Positions 24,675 to 33,170 of a DNA stretch of 64,000 nucleotides are shown in pieces; the first letter of the stretch is position 1; every line of letters begins with the position of its first letter. Origin of the DNA: an uncultured Gemmiger sp. (lineage in GTDB: Bacteria > Bacillota > Clostridia > Oscillospirales > Ruminococcaceae); the NCBI GenBank assembly GCA_944388145.1, contig CALXHQ010000002.1, forward strand, positions 1-64,000, given 5' to 3'. A model generated the notes under the pieces. It made no database searches. It was not told where the DNA came from and saw only the letters and a program-made list of their open reading frames with translations. Both the position numbers and the translations under genes were made by a program.

Positions 24675-25994
24675 TTGGCGCTGGACTTTTTGATTTTGTA
24701 CGAGCACACGGTGCGCGAGTACGAGAGTGACCTTTTGCTCAAACTGGAACTGGAACGCCGCGGCTATTCCGTGGAGATCCGCCAGCTGCTGGACCCAAAG
24801 CATCTGCGGCTGTTCGGCAGGGACAAACCGGAGGTGCTGGTGGCCAGCTGTATGTACGACAACGAGGCCATCAACAGCCATGTGTACAACAACATCGGCA
24901 GATGCGACAAGATCGTCAACCTGCACTGGGAGCAGATGCTCTCCGACACGCAGGAGGAGGGCGACTGGTTCAACATGAAGGGCAACGCCAAAAAGTGCGT
25001 GCAGACCTGCTGGGGCAAGCGCACCGCCAGACGGCTGCAGGCCCACGGCATGGAAGAAAAAAACACCCCCGTCACCGGCGCGGTGATGATGGACTTCCTG
25101 CGGCCGGAGTTCCAGGGCTACTTCAAGGACAAGGCGACCCTGTGCAAAGAGTTTGGCCTGGACCCGCAAAAGCATCTGCACCTGTATATTTCCAGCTTTG
25201 GCTACGCCAGCATGTCGGACACCGAGGTGGCCGAGCTGTCCAAAATGGCAGGCACCGATTTTTCCGGCTTTGCCCGCACCAACCGGGTTTCGATGGCTGA
25301 GACACTGGCCTGGTTCGACCGGTATCTCGGCAGCCACCCGGAGGTGGAGCTGGTCTACCGCCGCCACCCCAGCGAGTGGAACAGCACCGCCCTGGACGAG
25401 CTGGCCAGAAAGCGGCCCAACTTCCATGTGATCTTTGCCGACAGCGTCAAGCAGTGGATTGTGGCGGCGGACTCCATCTCCATCTGGATGAGCACCGCCG
25501 TGGCCGAGGTCTATATGGCGGGCAAAAGCTGCCACATCCTGCGGCCGGTGCCCATCGAGCATGAGTACGACCCCGTCATCTACAAGGGCGCCCGCTATGT
25601 GACCAGCTACGACGAGTTTGCCGCTGCCATGGCCGACCCGGAGCCGCCCTTTCCCATCCCGCGGGAGGTGATCGAGGGCTACTTTGACCCCAGCCCCCGC
25701 GCCGCCTATCTGCGCATGGCCGACCTTCTGGAGGACGTGTACAGAAACCCGCCGCGGGATCACCCCATGGGGGAAGGCTTCCAACCCCATTTCAACCTGC
25801 TCAAGTTCGTGGCGCTGGCGGGGGTGCATTTCCTCTACCGGCACGGCTGGCAGCCCAAAACCGTGTTCGGCTTCTGCCCGCCGCTGGCAAACTTTGCCCA
25901 GCGCATCTACGGCTATGTGGACAAGGCCCACGTCACGCCCGAAGAAGTTGAGCGCATGGCCGACCGCATCCGTCCCTTTGTGCAGGGCGGTTGA
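24675..25994 (+). CDS. GT-B-like surface carbohydrate biosynthesis transferase
   Basis: A 439-residue cytosolic protein starting ALDFLILYEHTVREYESD. It has two Rossmann-like halves. The N-half contains EVLVASCMYDNEAI and KIVNLHWEQML. The C-half has VELVYRRHPSEW and a sugar-nucleotide-like pocket DSISIWMSTAVAEVYMAGK, the pattern of CDP-glycerol glycerophosphotransferase and surface carbohydrate biosynthesis families. The TTG start at 24675 is supported by AGGAGG 7 bases upstream, and no nearby ATG is as good. It probably builds the repeat unit that the next gene product exports. The donor is unknown. Confidence 0.72.
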   Translation: MALDFLILYEHTVREYESDLLLKLELERRGYSVEIRQLLDPKHLRLFGRDKPEVLVASCMYDNEAINSHVYNNIGRCDKIVNLHWEQMLSDTQEEGDWFNMKGNAKKCVQTCWGKRTARRLQAHGMEEKNTPVTGAVMMDFLRPEFQGYFKDKATLCKEFGLDPQKHLHLYISSFGYASMSDTEVAELSKMAGTDFSGFARTNRVSMAETLAWFDRYLGSHPEVELVYRRHPSEWNSTALDELARKRPNFHVIFADSVKQWIVAADSISIWMSTAVAEVYMAGKSCHILRPVPIEHEYDPVIYKGARYVTSYDEFAAAMADPEPPFPIPREVIEGYFDPSPRAAYLRMADLLEDVYRNPPRDHPMGEGFQPHFNLLKFVALAGVHFLYRHGWQPKTVFGFCPPLANFAQRIYGYVDKAHVTPEEVERMADRIRPFVQGG

Positions 25995-26064
25995 CTGCCG
26001 GCCGCGCCCGGCGCTGGCAGCCGCCTAAAAATTTCTGATTTCTAATCTCCAAAGAGGTGCCCCC

Positions 26065-27558
26065 ATGCCGGAAACGCCAAAGGAAAAGCCCGCCAAGGCC
26101 GAGAGCTTTGTGGGCAATGTGATGAAATATTCCATCGCCACCTACCTGGGCTTCCTCATCAGCGGGGCGGCGCTGGTCATCAAGGGCATTCTGCCCGCCG
26201 ATACCTACGCCGTGCCCGCCACCTTCATGGCCTACACCATGTCGCTGATGAACCTGGGCATGCTGGGCCTGGACCAGGCGCTGCTGCGCTTCTACCGCGA
26301 GCCGCCCAAAGGCACCACCGGTCGGGGGATGTTTTTGGCCTGCGTGCGGCTGTCGCTTTTGGTAATGCTGGTGGTGGGGGCCGGTGCCAGCCTGTTCTTT
26401 GCCCCCACGCTGGCGGTGGCCTTCGGCCTGGGGCAGGGCGGCACGGCGCTGGTACCGTTCTTGTTTTTGAACGCCGCGCTGTATATGCTGGTGCGGTATG
26501 TGAACGTGCTGCTCCGGCTGGAAAACGATGTGAAGGCCTACACCGTCCAGACGCTTTGGATGAACGCCTGCCTCAATCTCATCTACCTGCTGCCTGGCTT
26601 TTTCACCTCCAACGTCTGGGCCTTCATAGCGGCGGCGCTGGCCGGGTTTGGCGGCGTGGCCATCGCCTTCTGGTTCCGGGCCATCGGCACCACAAAGGAC
26701 GACATCGCCGCTACGCCCAAAGGGCTCAAGGCCCTCAAGGCCGACAGCGGCACCTACCGCTTGCTGCTGCCCTACGGCATCCTGCTGGCCCCGGCGGCCA
26801 TTCTGACGCCGCTGTACCGGTCGGTCTGCCTGTCCTTCCTGGCGGCAGGGGCGGGCGCTACCTCCCAGGGGCTGTTCGAATTTGCCTACACACTGGCCCA
26901 GCTGGTCACCACCGTGCAGGCAGGTTTTTCCACCTACTGGGGGCCTTATGTCTACGCCAACTACCGCACCGAGCAGGCCCGCATCGGCCGCATCCATGAT
27001 GTGCTCAATTTCCTGGTGTTCGGCTTTTTCTGCCTGCTGGTCATGTTCGAGGATATCATCTTCCTGATCTTCCCGGACAAGGCGGCCTGCCTGCGGTTTT
27101 TCCCGGTGATGATGCTCAGCTCGGTGTTTGCCATCCTGATCGAGGGCACTGTCTACGGCAACGCCATCGCCCGCCGCCCCCACCACGACACCATCGGCGT
27201 GGCGCTGGGCGTGCTGGTCAACGTGGGGCTGTGTGCCTGGCTGGTGCCGCTGTACAGCGTGACCGGTGCCGCCGTGGCTGTGGCGGCGTCCAACGCGGCG
27301 ATGTTTTTGTACCGCACCGTCACCGGGCAGTACTATTACCGGACCATCCCCAACTACGGGCGCACCATCTCCGGCTTCCTGCTGGCGTTGGCCGCCACCT
27401 GTGTGGGCGTGGTATTCTATCAGCATTTTGTGATCAAATTTGTTTTGGTGGGCGCCATTGTGTTCATCTACTGCACCCTTTACCGGGCGCAGCTGAACAA
27501 GCTGGTCCAGCTGGGGCTGGGCCTGCTGCGCCGGTTCCTGCACCGGGAACCGCAGTGA
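26065..27558 (+). CDS. Wzx/MurJ-type polysaccharide flippase (MOP superfamily)
   Basis: A 497-residue membrane protein with about 14 helices. The N-terminus has VGNVMKYSIATYLGFLISG, a typical start for O-antigen/teichuronic flippases, and LGLDQALLRFYRE follows TM2. The end is basic (LLRRFLHREPQ). It likely moves a lipid-linked oligosaccharide across the membrane. It is the last gene of the polymer locus, 70 bases after the transferase. RBS AAAGAGGTG precedes ATG 26065. No Wzy polymerase or LytR-Cps2A-Psr ligase is in this window. Confidence 0.85.
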   Translation: MPETPKEKPAKAESFVGNVMKYSIATYLGFLISGAALVIKGILPADTYAVPATFMAYTMSLMNLGMLGLDQALLRFYREPPKGTTGRGMFLACVRLSLLVMLVVGAGASLFFAPTLAVAFGLGQGGTALVPFLFLNAALYMLVRYVNVLLRLENDVKAYTVQTLWMNACLNLIYLLPGFFTSNVWAFIAAALAGFGGVAIAFWFRAIGTTKDDIAATPKGLKALKADSGTYRLLLPYGILLAPAAILTPLYRSVCLSFLAAGAGATSQGLFEFAYTLAQLVTTVQAGFSTYWGPYVYANYRTEQARIGRIHDVLNFLVFGFFCLLVMFEDIIFLIFPDKAACLRFFPVMMLSSVFAILIEGTVYGNAIARRPHHDTIGVALGVLVNVGLCAWLVPLYSVTGAAVAVAASNAAMFLYRTVTGQYYYRTIPNYGRTISGFLLALAATCVGVVFYQHFVIKFVLVGAIVFIYCTLYRAQLNKLVQLGLGLLRRFLHREPQ

Positions 27559-27612
27559 CGCCCCGCGCGGGCGCCCGGCGCCCGGATTGGAAAGGATTGA
27601 GGTGACAGGGAT

Positions 27613-28200
27613 ATGCGCCATTGCGGCACACAGCTGTTGCAGACGGGAAGGCTTGTTCTGCGGCGGTTTACCATCGATGATTCAGAGATGATGTTCGGCA
27701 ACTGGGCCGGCGACCCGGAGGTAACCCGTTACCTGCGCTGGAACGCCCACCGCAGCTGGGCCGAAACCGCCGAGTACCTGAACCTGGTGGCCCAGCAATA
27801 CCCCAACCCGGAATTTTATGACTGGGGCATCGAGGTGCGCGCCACCGGCGTGCTGATCGGCAGCATCAGCATCGGCAAGGGGCAGCTGGACACCGGCTGG
27901 CCCCGCGCCTGTGACCGGCTGGGACTGCCCTGGGAGGTGGGCTACTGCCTGGGCCGCAAATGGTGGAACCAGGGCTACGCCACTGAGGCCCTGTGCGCGG
28001 TGCGGGACTTCTGGTTCGGAACGGCAAAGGGCCAGTGGCTGACCTGCTGCCATGCCTTTGAGAATGTGGCCTCCGCCGCCGTGATGCAAAAGGCCGGCTT
28101 CACCTATCATCACGATGCCGTGCACCGCCGCTTTGACGGCACTGAGGTACCGGTGCGCGTCTACTTTTTGCTGCGCAACCAGGTGGAACTGCCCCGGTGA
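27613..28200 (+). CDS. GNAT-family N-acetyltransferase (RimJ/RimL type)
   Basis: A 195-residue cytosolic acetyl-CoA-dependent transferase. It starts LLQTGRLVLRRFTIDDSEMMF, as in ribosomal-protein-alanine acetyltransferase relatives. Motif A is VGYCLGRKWWNQGYATEAL, and motif B ENVASAAVMQKAGFTYHH contains the acetyl-CoA-facing Asn. The target is unknown (protein N-terminus, small amine or antibiotic). It lies between the polymer locus and hflX without obvious functional linkage. Confidence 0.9.
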   Translation: MRHCGTQLLQTGRLVLRRFTIDDSEMMFGNWAGDPEVTRYLRWNAHRSWAETAEYLNLVAQQYPNPEFYDWGIEVRATGVLIGSISIGKGQLDTGWPRACDRLGLPWEVGYCLGRKWWNQGYATEALCAVRDFWFGTAKGQWLTCCHAFENVASAAVMQKAGFTYHHDAVHRRFDGTEVPVRVYFLLRNQVELPR

Positions 28201-28233
28201 CCCGCGCGGCACAAGAAACAAGGGACAAAAAAT

Positions 28234-29571
28234 ATGAGTGAATTGATTCATCTGCCGGGTGGGGAACCTTTGGAGACGGCAACGCCATTGGACAGCACCG
28301 CCGCGCCGCAAGGTCCCATCCCGGTGGTACTGCTTGCCCTGGACCAGGGCAGGTTTGACGCTGCCCGCAGTCTGGAGGAACTGGCCGCCCTGGCCGAGGC
28401 CAACGGCATGCAGGCGGTGGCGTCAGTGGTGCAAAAGCGTGCCGTCCCGGAAGCCGCCACCATGCTGGGCGAGGGCAAGGTAGCTGAAGCCCGCATGGTC
28501 TGCCTGAACGCCGGGGCGGAGGTTGCCATCTTTGACGGGGAGCTCACCGGCAGCCAGCTGCGCAACCTGAGCGCGGCGCTGCAGGTGGAGGTCATTGACC
28601 GCACCATGTTGATTTTGGAGATCTTCCGTTCCCGCGCCACCACCAACGAGGGCAAATTGCAGACCGAACTGGCACTGCTGCGCTACCAGATGCCCCGGCT
28701 GCAGGGCCTGGGCGAGGTGCTCAGCCGCCAGGGCGGCGGTGGCGGCGGCGGAGCCGGCGCCCGGCGCGGTGCCGGCGAGACCAAACTGGAACTGGACCGG
28801 CGGCACATCCGCCGCCGGATCGAGACGCTGGAAGGCCGCCTGAAGGAAATGGAAAAGCGCCGGGGCGAGACCCGCCGTGCCCGCCAAAAGAGCGGCGTGC
28901 CGGTGGTGGCCATGGTGGGTTACACCAATGTGGGCAAGTCCAGCCTGACCAACACCCTGTGCGGGGCCGAGATCTTTGAGGCGGACATGCTGTTTGCCAC
29001 GCTGGACCCCACCGCACGGCGGCTGACACTGCCCAGCGGCCTGACCGTGGTGCTGGTGGACACCGTCGGCTTTGTCAGCCGGCTGCCCCACCACCTGGTG
29101 GAGGCCTTCAAGAGCACATTGGAGGAGGCCGCCTACGCCGATGTATTGATCCGGGTGGCGGACGCCAGCGACCCTGCCGCTGCAGACCAGCTGGCCGTGA
29201 CCGACCAGGTGCTGGACGAGCTGGGCTGCGGGGACATCCCCCGCCTGACGGTCTACAACAAGTGCGACAAAACCGGCGCCGTCCCCTTTGACCCGGATAT
29301 CCTGCTGACCAGCGCCCGCACCGGCCGGGGGCTGGATGCGCTGAAGGCCAAACTGGACGAGGTGCTTGCCGGGCGGGTACGCCGCATTGAGGTCCTTTTG
29401 CCCTACGACCAGCTGGCTCTGGCAGACATCCTGCGCAGCCGGGGCAGCGTGCAGGAGGAGGAGTACCGCGCCGAGGGCGTCTATTACGCCGGCACGGTGC
29501 GCATTGACGACCTGCACCGGTTTGCCCCCTATCTGCTGCCCCACACCGCCGGGGATGCCCCCGCCGAATGA
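28234..29571 (+). CDS. hflX: Ribosome-associated GTPase HflX
   Basis: A 445-residue GTPase that splits or rescues stalled 70S ribosomes. It has an N-terminal HflX domain (GEGKVAEARMVCLNAGAEVAIFDGELTGSQLRNL), a Gly-rich loop (QGGGGGGGAGARRGAGE, about 166-182) and a long helix. The G domain has P-loop GYTNVGKSS (229-237), DTVGF (G3) and NKCD (G4). The C-terminal domain is ALP-like. Length is normal for Firmicutes. Confidence 0.95.
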   Translation: MSELIHLPGGEPLETATPLDSTAAPQGPIPVVLLALDQGRFDAARSLEELAALAEANGMQAVASVVQKRAVPEAATMLGEGKVAEARMVCLNAGAEVAIFDGELTGSQLRNLSAALQVEVIDRTMLILEIFRSRATTNEGKLQTELALLRYQMPRLQGLGEVLSRQGGGGGGGAGARRGAGETKLELDRRHIRRRIETLEGRLKEMEKRRGETRRARQKSGVPVVAMVGYTNVGKSSLTNTLCGAEIFEADMLFATLDPTARRLTLPSGLTVVLVDTVGFVSRLPHHLVEAFKSTLEEAAYADVLIRVADASDPAAADQLAVTDQVLDELGCGDIPRLTVYNKCDKTGAVPFDPDILLTSARTGRGLDALKAKLDEVLAGRVRRIEVLLPYDQLALADILRSRGSVQEEEYRAEGVYYAGTVRIDDLHRFAPYLLPHTAGDAPAE

Positions 29572-29586
29572 CCCATACTGCAAGCG

Positions 29587-29636
29587 GCAGGCCCCGCCGT
29601 GCTCTTTCCAAAACGGGAGAGCGCGGCGGGGCCTGC
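29587..29636. other. Long GC hairpin between convergent hflX and amidase genes
   Basis: GCAGGCCCCGCCG-T-GCTCT pairs with AGAGC-G-CGGCGGGGCCTGC. There is no T-run on either strand, so it is not a classic intrinsic terminator. It could stabilise both 3' ends or act with Rho. Confidence 0.6.
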
Positions 29637-29652
29637 CTGTATTGTAAGGAGA

Positions 29653-30669
29653 TTATGTCAGAGAATCGGTGGCCGGGGCCGGGCTGGCGGTGTCTGCCTG
29701 CGGGCCGTAGGTATCATACCACTCACAGATGGCTTCGTAGTAGATTTGGGCAGCGGCCTGGCGGCCATCCTCGTCCCCAAAGGCATCCACATCGGCGGGG
29801 CTGGTGATAAAGCACTGCTCAGCCAGAACGGCAGGGCAACCGCACTCCTCCAGCAGGGTGAAGCTGGTATCTGTATGTACACTGGTGTCGCTTACCTCAT
29901 AGACGTGTTTTTCATTGTTGTCCTCGTAGTAGAGGTAGCGCACGCCGCCCTCGCCCCGCAGCCGCTCGCCGGTCTGGCCAAAGCGCTCGGCGATCATCCG
30001 GCCAAAGGCCAGGCTTTCCGCGTTGTAAGTGCGCCCCGGCGGGACAGGGTAACACTCAAATCCCGCATACTCAGGGTCATCGCCGGAATTCCCGTGGATA
30101 GAGATCAACAGCTGGGCCCCCTGTTCCCGGGCGTTGGCCGCCCGCTGGCTTGGGCGCTCATATTCGGTGCCGTCGGTGGTCATAACAGGGGCAAAGCGGT
30201 CATCGGCCTCCAGCAGTTCCATCAGCCGGCGGGCCGTGTCCCAGGTCATTTCCTCCTCGGTGAAGGAGATCCCCTCGGTGCCGGGGTCCCCGCCGCCATG
30301 GCCGGGGTCCACCGCCACCACAAAGCCGGTGGGTTCCGGTTGTTCCACCGGAGCGACAGCGGGCTGGGCCTCCTCCTCAGGCTGAAAGAGATTTTGGATG
30401 CCCGGAGCGTTCAATACCACAAACACCGCCCCCACCAGCACCGCAGCCACCAGCAGGGCCGCCACCTTTTTCAGCAGGGTTCCCCGCCGTCTGTGCCGTG
30501 CATACTGGCGATAGTTTGCGGGCGGCGGGGCGGCAGACCGGCCGCCGGGCCGGGATACGCCGGGCCGGGCATTGGGCATAGGCCGGGCCGGGCGCACATT
30601 GCGGCGTGGCGGCGGGCTGCTGCGGTAGGGATTCCGGCGCGGGCCGGTGGGTGGGGTTCTGCGATCCAT
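29653..30669 (-). CDS. Membrane-anchored N-acetylmuramoyl-L-alanine amidase
   Basis: A 338-residue protein. Residues 1-62 are cytosolic and rich in Pro, Arg and Asn. A membrane helix lies at about 65-85 (KKVAALLVAAVLVGAVFVVL), then an acidic/Pro linker, then an Amidase_3 zinc domain (about 115-315) with VAVDPGHGGGDPG (Zn His), EEEMTWD (Zn Glu), LLISIHGN (Zn His) and the catalytic Glu region CPAVLAEQCFI. It cleaves the glycan-peptide bond of peptidoglycan outside the membrane. ATG 30669 follows AGGAG by 6 bases. An upstream ATG at 30729 lacks an RBS. Confidence 0.88.
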   Translation of the reverse strand: MDRRTPPTGPRRNPYRSSPPPRRNVRPARPMPNARPGVSRPGGRSAAPPPANYRQYARHRRRGTLLKKVAALLVAAVLVGAVFVVLNAPGIQNLFQPEEEAQPAVAPVEQPEPTGFVVAVDPGHGGGDPGTEGISFTEEEMTWDTARRLMELLEADDRFAPVMTTDGTEYERPSQRAANAREQGAQLLISIHGNSGDDPEYAGFECYPVPPGRTYNAESLAFGRMIAERFGQTGERLRGEGGVRYLYYEDNNEKHVYEVSDTSVHTDTSFTLLEECGCPAVLAEQCFITSPADVDAFGDEDGRQAAAQIYYEAICEWYDTYGPQADTASPAPATDSLT

Positions 30670-30846
30670 TCTGCGCTCCTGTGATCTGGCGGGAACTGCA
30701 CCCGCCGTGTTGATACCGGTTTGATACATTCAGCATACCGCAAAATTGTATCGGTTTTGTCACGATGGGCAGAGGAATTTGCACAAATTTTTAATGCACA
30801 TTTTGGCTATTTTGCTACATACATCGATAATTCGTCTCTTTTCGAT

Positions 30847-32247
30847 TCATTCGACATACAGCGCGGTGAAATTGCCGCGGCTGGCCAGCGCGTCCTCCAC
30901 CGGCAGCAGGCCGTAGAGGATGCTGTATTCCCGGTAGGTATAGGGCATACCATCCTTGTCCAGCGCGGGGATGGGCGCGCTGGCCGCAGTCTCGTACTGA
31001 CAGTAGAATTGCCCGCCGTATTGGTCCAAAAAGCACACCGGCTGGCTGCCGCGCGGCCCGCTGTACTGCGAAAAGCTGATTTCCACCGGGCCGCCGCCCG
31101 CCGCCGGGATTAAAAACTGCCGGGAACTGGTCTCCTGCGTGGTCCAGTCCAGCCGATTGACCGTGACCACATACCAGCCGGGCAGCGCCTGCACGTCATA
31201 ACCGGCAATGCGCCCGGCGGCATTGGGCAGGCCGGTGCAGAGCAGCCGCTCCTGCCCGGTGGCCGTGTCGATGGCGGCAAGGGTGCCTGCCTGCTCGTCC
31301 ACGTGCACCAGCGGCCCGCCGGGCAGCTGACGGCTGGCGCGGGCGGGGGCAACCCAATTGTCGTAGCCGGAAAGGCCGTCCTCCTGCCAAAGGCCGGAAT
31401 CGGCGTAGCGGGCTGTCATGCTCCACAGGCCGGTGGCGGGTTCCAGCCGCCAAACCTCCGCGCCGTCCCCGCTTAAACCCAGCCAGAGGTACAAAAAGCT
31501 GTCGCGGGCGTCAAAAATTTCGGCATTCGTCACCCGCTGGTCTGCCGGGCGGGGGTTTTCAGCGGGCGGCGTCTCCCGGAAGGAATACAGGCTGGGGGCG
31601 CCGCTGGCCTTGCAGATAGCCATCACCCCGGCCTGTTCCTCCTGAGGGACGGCCGGGTCCACCGCAGTGGGGTAGCTTGCGGCATTCAGGTAGAGGTTCT
31701 CTTCATCCGCCGCAGCCAGCGCCCAGTCGTACTCCCGCGCCTCAAACCGCGGCAGGGTGCAGAGGACGCGGGTGGTATCATCGTCCAGGCTGCGGGCTTC
31801 CAGCCAGGCATCGCCGTCTATCACATCATGCAGCAGGTAGAGGGTGTCGCCGTCGGCGGCCAGTGTGAGGCGGCTGCCGTCCGGGACCAGCCAAGCCGCA
31901 CAGCCGGGCTGGTCATGGGTGCAGCCGGGTTGGTGACAGAGGGGCTGCGCAGTCCCGGCCCCGCAGTCAATCACAGTCAACAGCCCCATTGCCATGGTGC
32001 TGCCTCCCGGCTGCTGGTAATCGAAAGTTTTATACTCGTACCGGCAGCCGTCCAGCACTTCCGAGATCCGGTGGATAGCGTCCGCCTCATCCCCAGGCTG
32101 CGCACCGGGGGCAGGTTGGGCGGTGGCTGTGGGCATTGGCGTTGGGGCGGTTTCCGACGTGGCAGCTGTCTGCCCGCCCGGCACACAACCGCACAGCAGG
32201 GCCAGGCAAGCGGCAAGGGCGGCGATTGGGGCGCATCGCATATACAT
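30847..32247 (-). CDS. Propeller-like lipoprotein B with C-x4-C-x6-C motif
   Basis: A 466-residue exported lipoprotein with lipobox ALLCGC (Cys21) and an Ala/Pro/Thr linker to about 55. A motif C104-x4-C109-x6-C116-AAWL follows. Several short strand-turn repeats come after it (LTLAADGDTLYLL, DDDTTRVLCTLP, DEENLYLNAA, ...), suggesting a beta-propeller. It is the last gene of the RR-lipoprotein-HK operon and a paralogue of lipoprotein A. AAGGAG precedes ATG 32247. Function is unknown. It probably acts as an extracytoplasmic input or output of the kinase. Confidence 0.75.
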   Translation of the reverse strand: MYMRCAPIAALAACLALLCGCVPGGQTAATSETAPTPMPTATAQPAPGAQPGDEADAIHRISEVLDGCRYEYKTFDYQQPGGSTMAMGLLTVIDCGAGTAQPLCHQPGCTHDQPGCAAWLVPDGSRLTLAADGDTLYLLHDVIDGDAWLEARSLDDDTTRVLCTLPRFEAREYDWALAAADEENLYLNAASYPTAVDPAVPQEEQAGVMAICKASGAPSLYSFRETPPAENPRPADQRVTNAEIFDARDSFLYLWLGLSGDGAEVWRLEPATGLWSMTARYADSGLWQEDGLSGYDNWVAPARASRQLPGGPLVHVDEQAGTLAAIDTATGQERLLCTGLPNAAGRIAGYDVQALPGWYVVTVNRLDWTTQETSSRQFLIPAAGGGPVEISFSQYSGPRGSQPVCFLDQYGGQFYCQYETAASAPIPALDKDGMPYTYREYSILYGLLPVEDALASRGNFTALYVE

Positions 32248-32270
32248 TAGTGCTCCTTTTGACAAAAATG

Positions 32271-33170
32271 TTACAGGGTTCCCCCCGGCAGGGCGGCAAA
32301 CTGCTCCGGCGTCATGCTGGCGGCGCTGACCGTCAGCCCTCCGTTGGCGTTGACGGTCAGGTACAGCTGCGCCGTGGGCGAGTAGGCGGCCTCGCCCGCA
32401 TGGGGCAGGCGGCCGCCCCAATCCACCGGCTGCCAATCGGTAAAGTCGGACACGCCCAGCAGCTCCATGGCGGGCTGCAGCAGACCGTCGGTTTCAGCAA
32501 AATAGTCGGTGCGGGTCAGGTCCTGCCAGCGGAAAGCCACCGGCTGGCCGTCCGGGGCCAGGGTCAACTCCAGCATCAGGTCGTCGGCGGGCGAGGCGGG
32601 GGCCGGGGTGGACGGGACAGCCGCAACCTCCCCGGCTGTCTCAGGCGTGGCGGCGGGGCTGTCCGTCCAGTCCCCCGGGGCTTCCTCCTGCGGCGTCCCG
32701 GCCGGGGGCTCGCTGAGGGTCAGGGTGCAGGCCGTCATGCCGGCGGGGCCGCTGCGGACTGCAAGGGTGAAGCCGTCGCTCTCCAGCGCGGCGCGCAGCC
32801 GTCCGGCGTCGGCAGGGGTAACCAGGCCCAGCTCTTCCGCCCGTTCCACCGCCGCGGCGCACTGCCCCCGCAGAGCGCAGGTTTCCGCTGCCGCCGGCTG
32901 GCGTTGCGGCCATTGGGCTGTGTCTGTCATCTGCAGCAGGGCGGCGTCATACAGCAGGCAAGCAGTCTGGTTTTGCCGCCCGGCATCGGGCAGCGGGTCA
33001 GCCTGCCCGGCATCGGCACGGGGCAGCGGATTGCCCAGCAGCACCCTGTCCCAGACGGCAAACACCGCCAGCGGCAGCAGCAGGCAGGCCAGCACCGCGC
33101 CGGCACAGAGCAGCACCGACCGCCGGGTGCGGGGCTGCATGGCACAAAACCGCCGGATCAGATCACGCAT
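32271..33170 (-). CDS. Single-pass membrane protein of unknown function
   Basis: A 299-residue protein. A basic start (MRDLIRRFCAMQPRTRRS) is followed by one membrane helix (about 20-40) and an extracytoplasmic region. A Pro/Ala/Glu-rich linker at about 155-200 separates two segments. The first contains two Cys (ETCALRGQC). The second ends with a strand-rich domain (LYLTVNANGGLTVSAAS). I do not recognise a family. Its start overlaps the histidine kinase end by 8 bases, with GGAGG inside the kinase gene, so they are coupled. It is likely an accessory sensor or target of the kinase. Confidence 0.7.
   Translation of the reverse strand: MRDLIRRFCAMQPRTRRSVLLCAGAVLACLLLPLAVFAVWDRVLLGNPLPRADAGQADPLPDAGRQNQTACLLYDAALLQMTDTAQWPQRQPAAAETCALRGQCAAAVERAEELGLVTPADAGRLRAALESDGFTLAVRSGPAGMTACTLTLSEPPAGTPQEEAPGDWTDSPAATPETAGEVAAVPSTPAPASPADDLMLELTLAPDGQPVAFRWQDLTRTDYFAETDGLLQPAMELLGVSDFTDWQPVDWGGRLPHAGEAAYSPTAQLYLTVNANGGLTVSAASMTPEQFAALPGGTL

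Noticed and set aside
22788-25931. A 1047-codon open frame on the minus strand
   Set aside because: It lies antisense to the MBOAT, SGNH and transferase genes, which have family motifs and ribosome binding sites. The frame is an effect of high GC3, and its translation has no recognisable domain.
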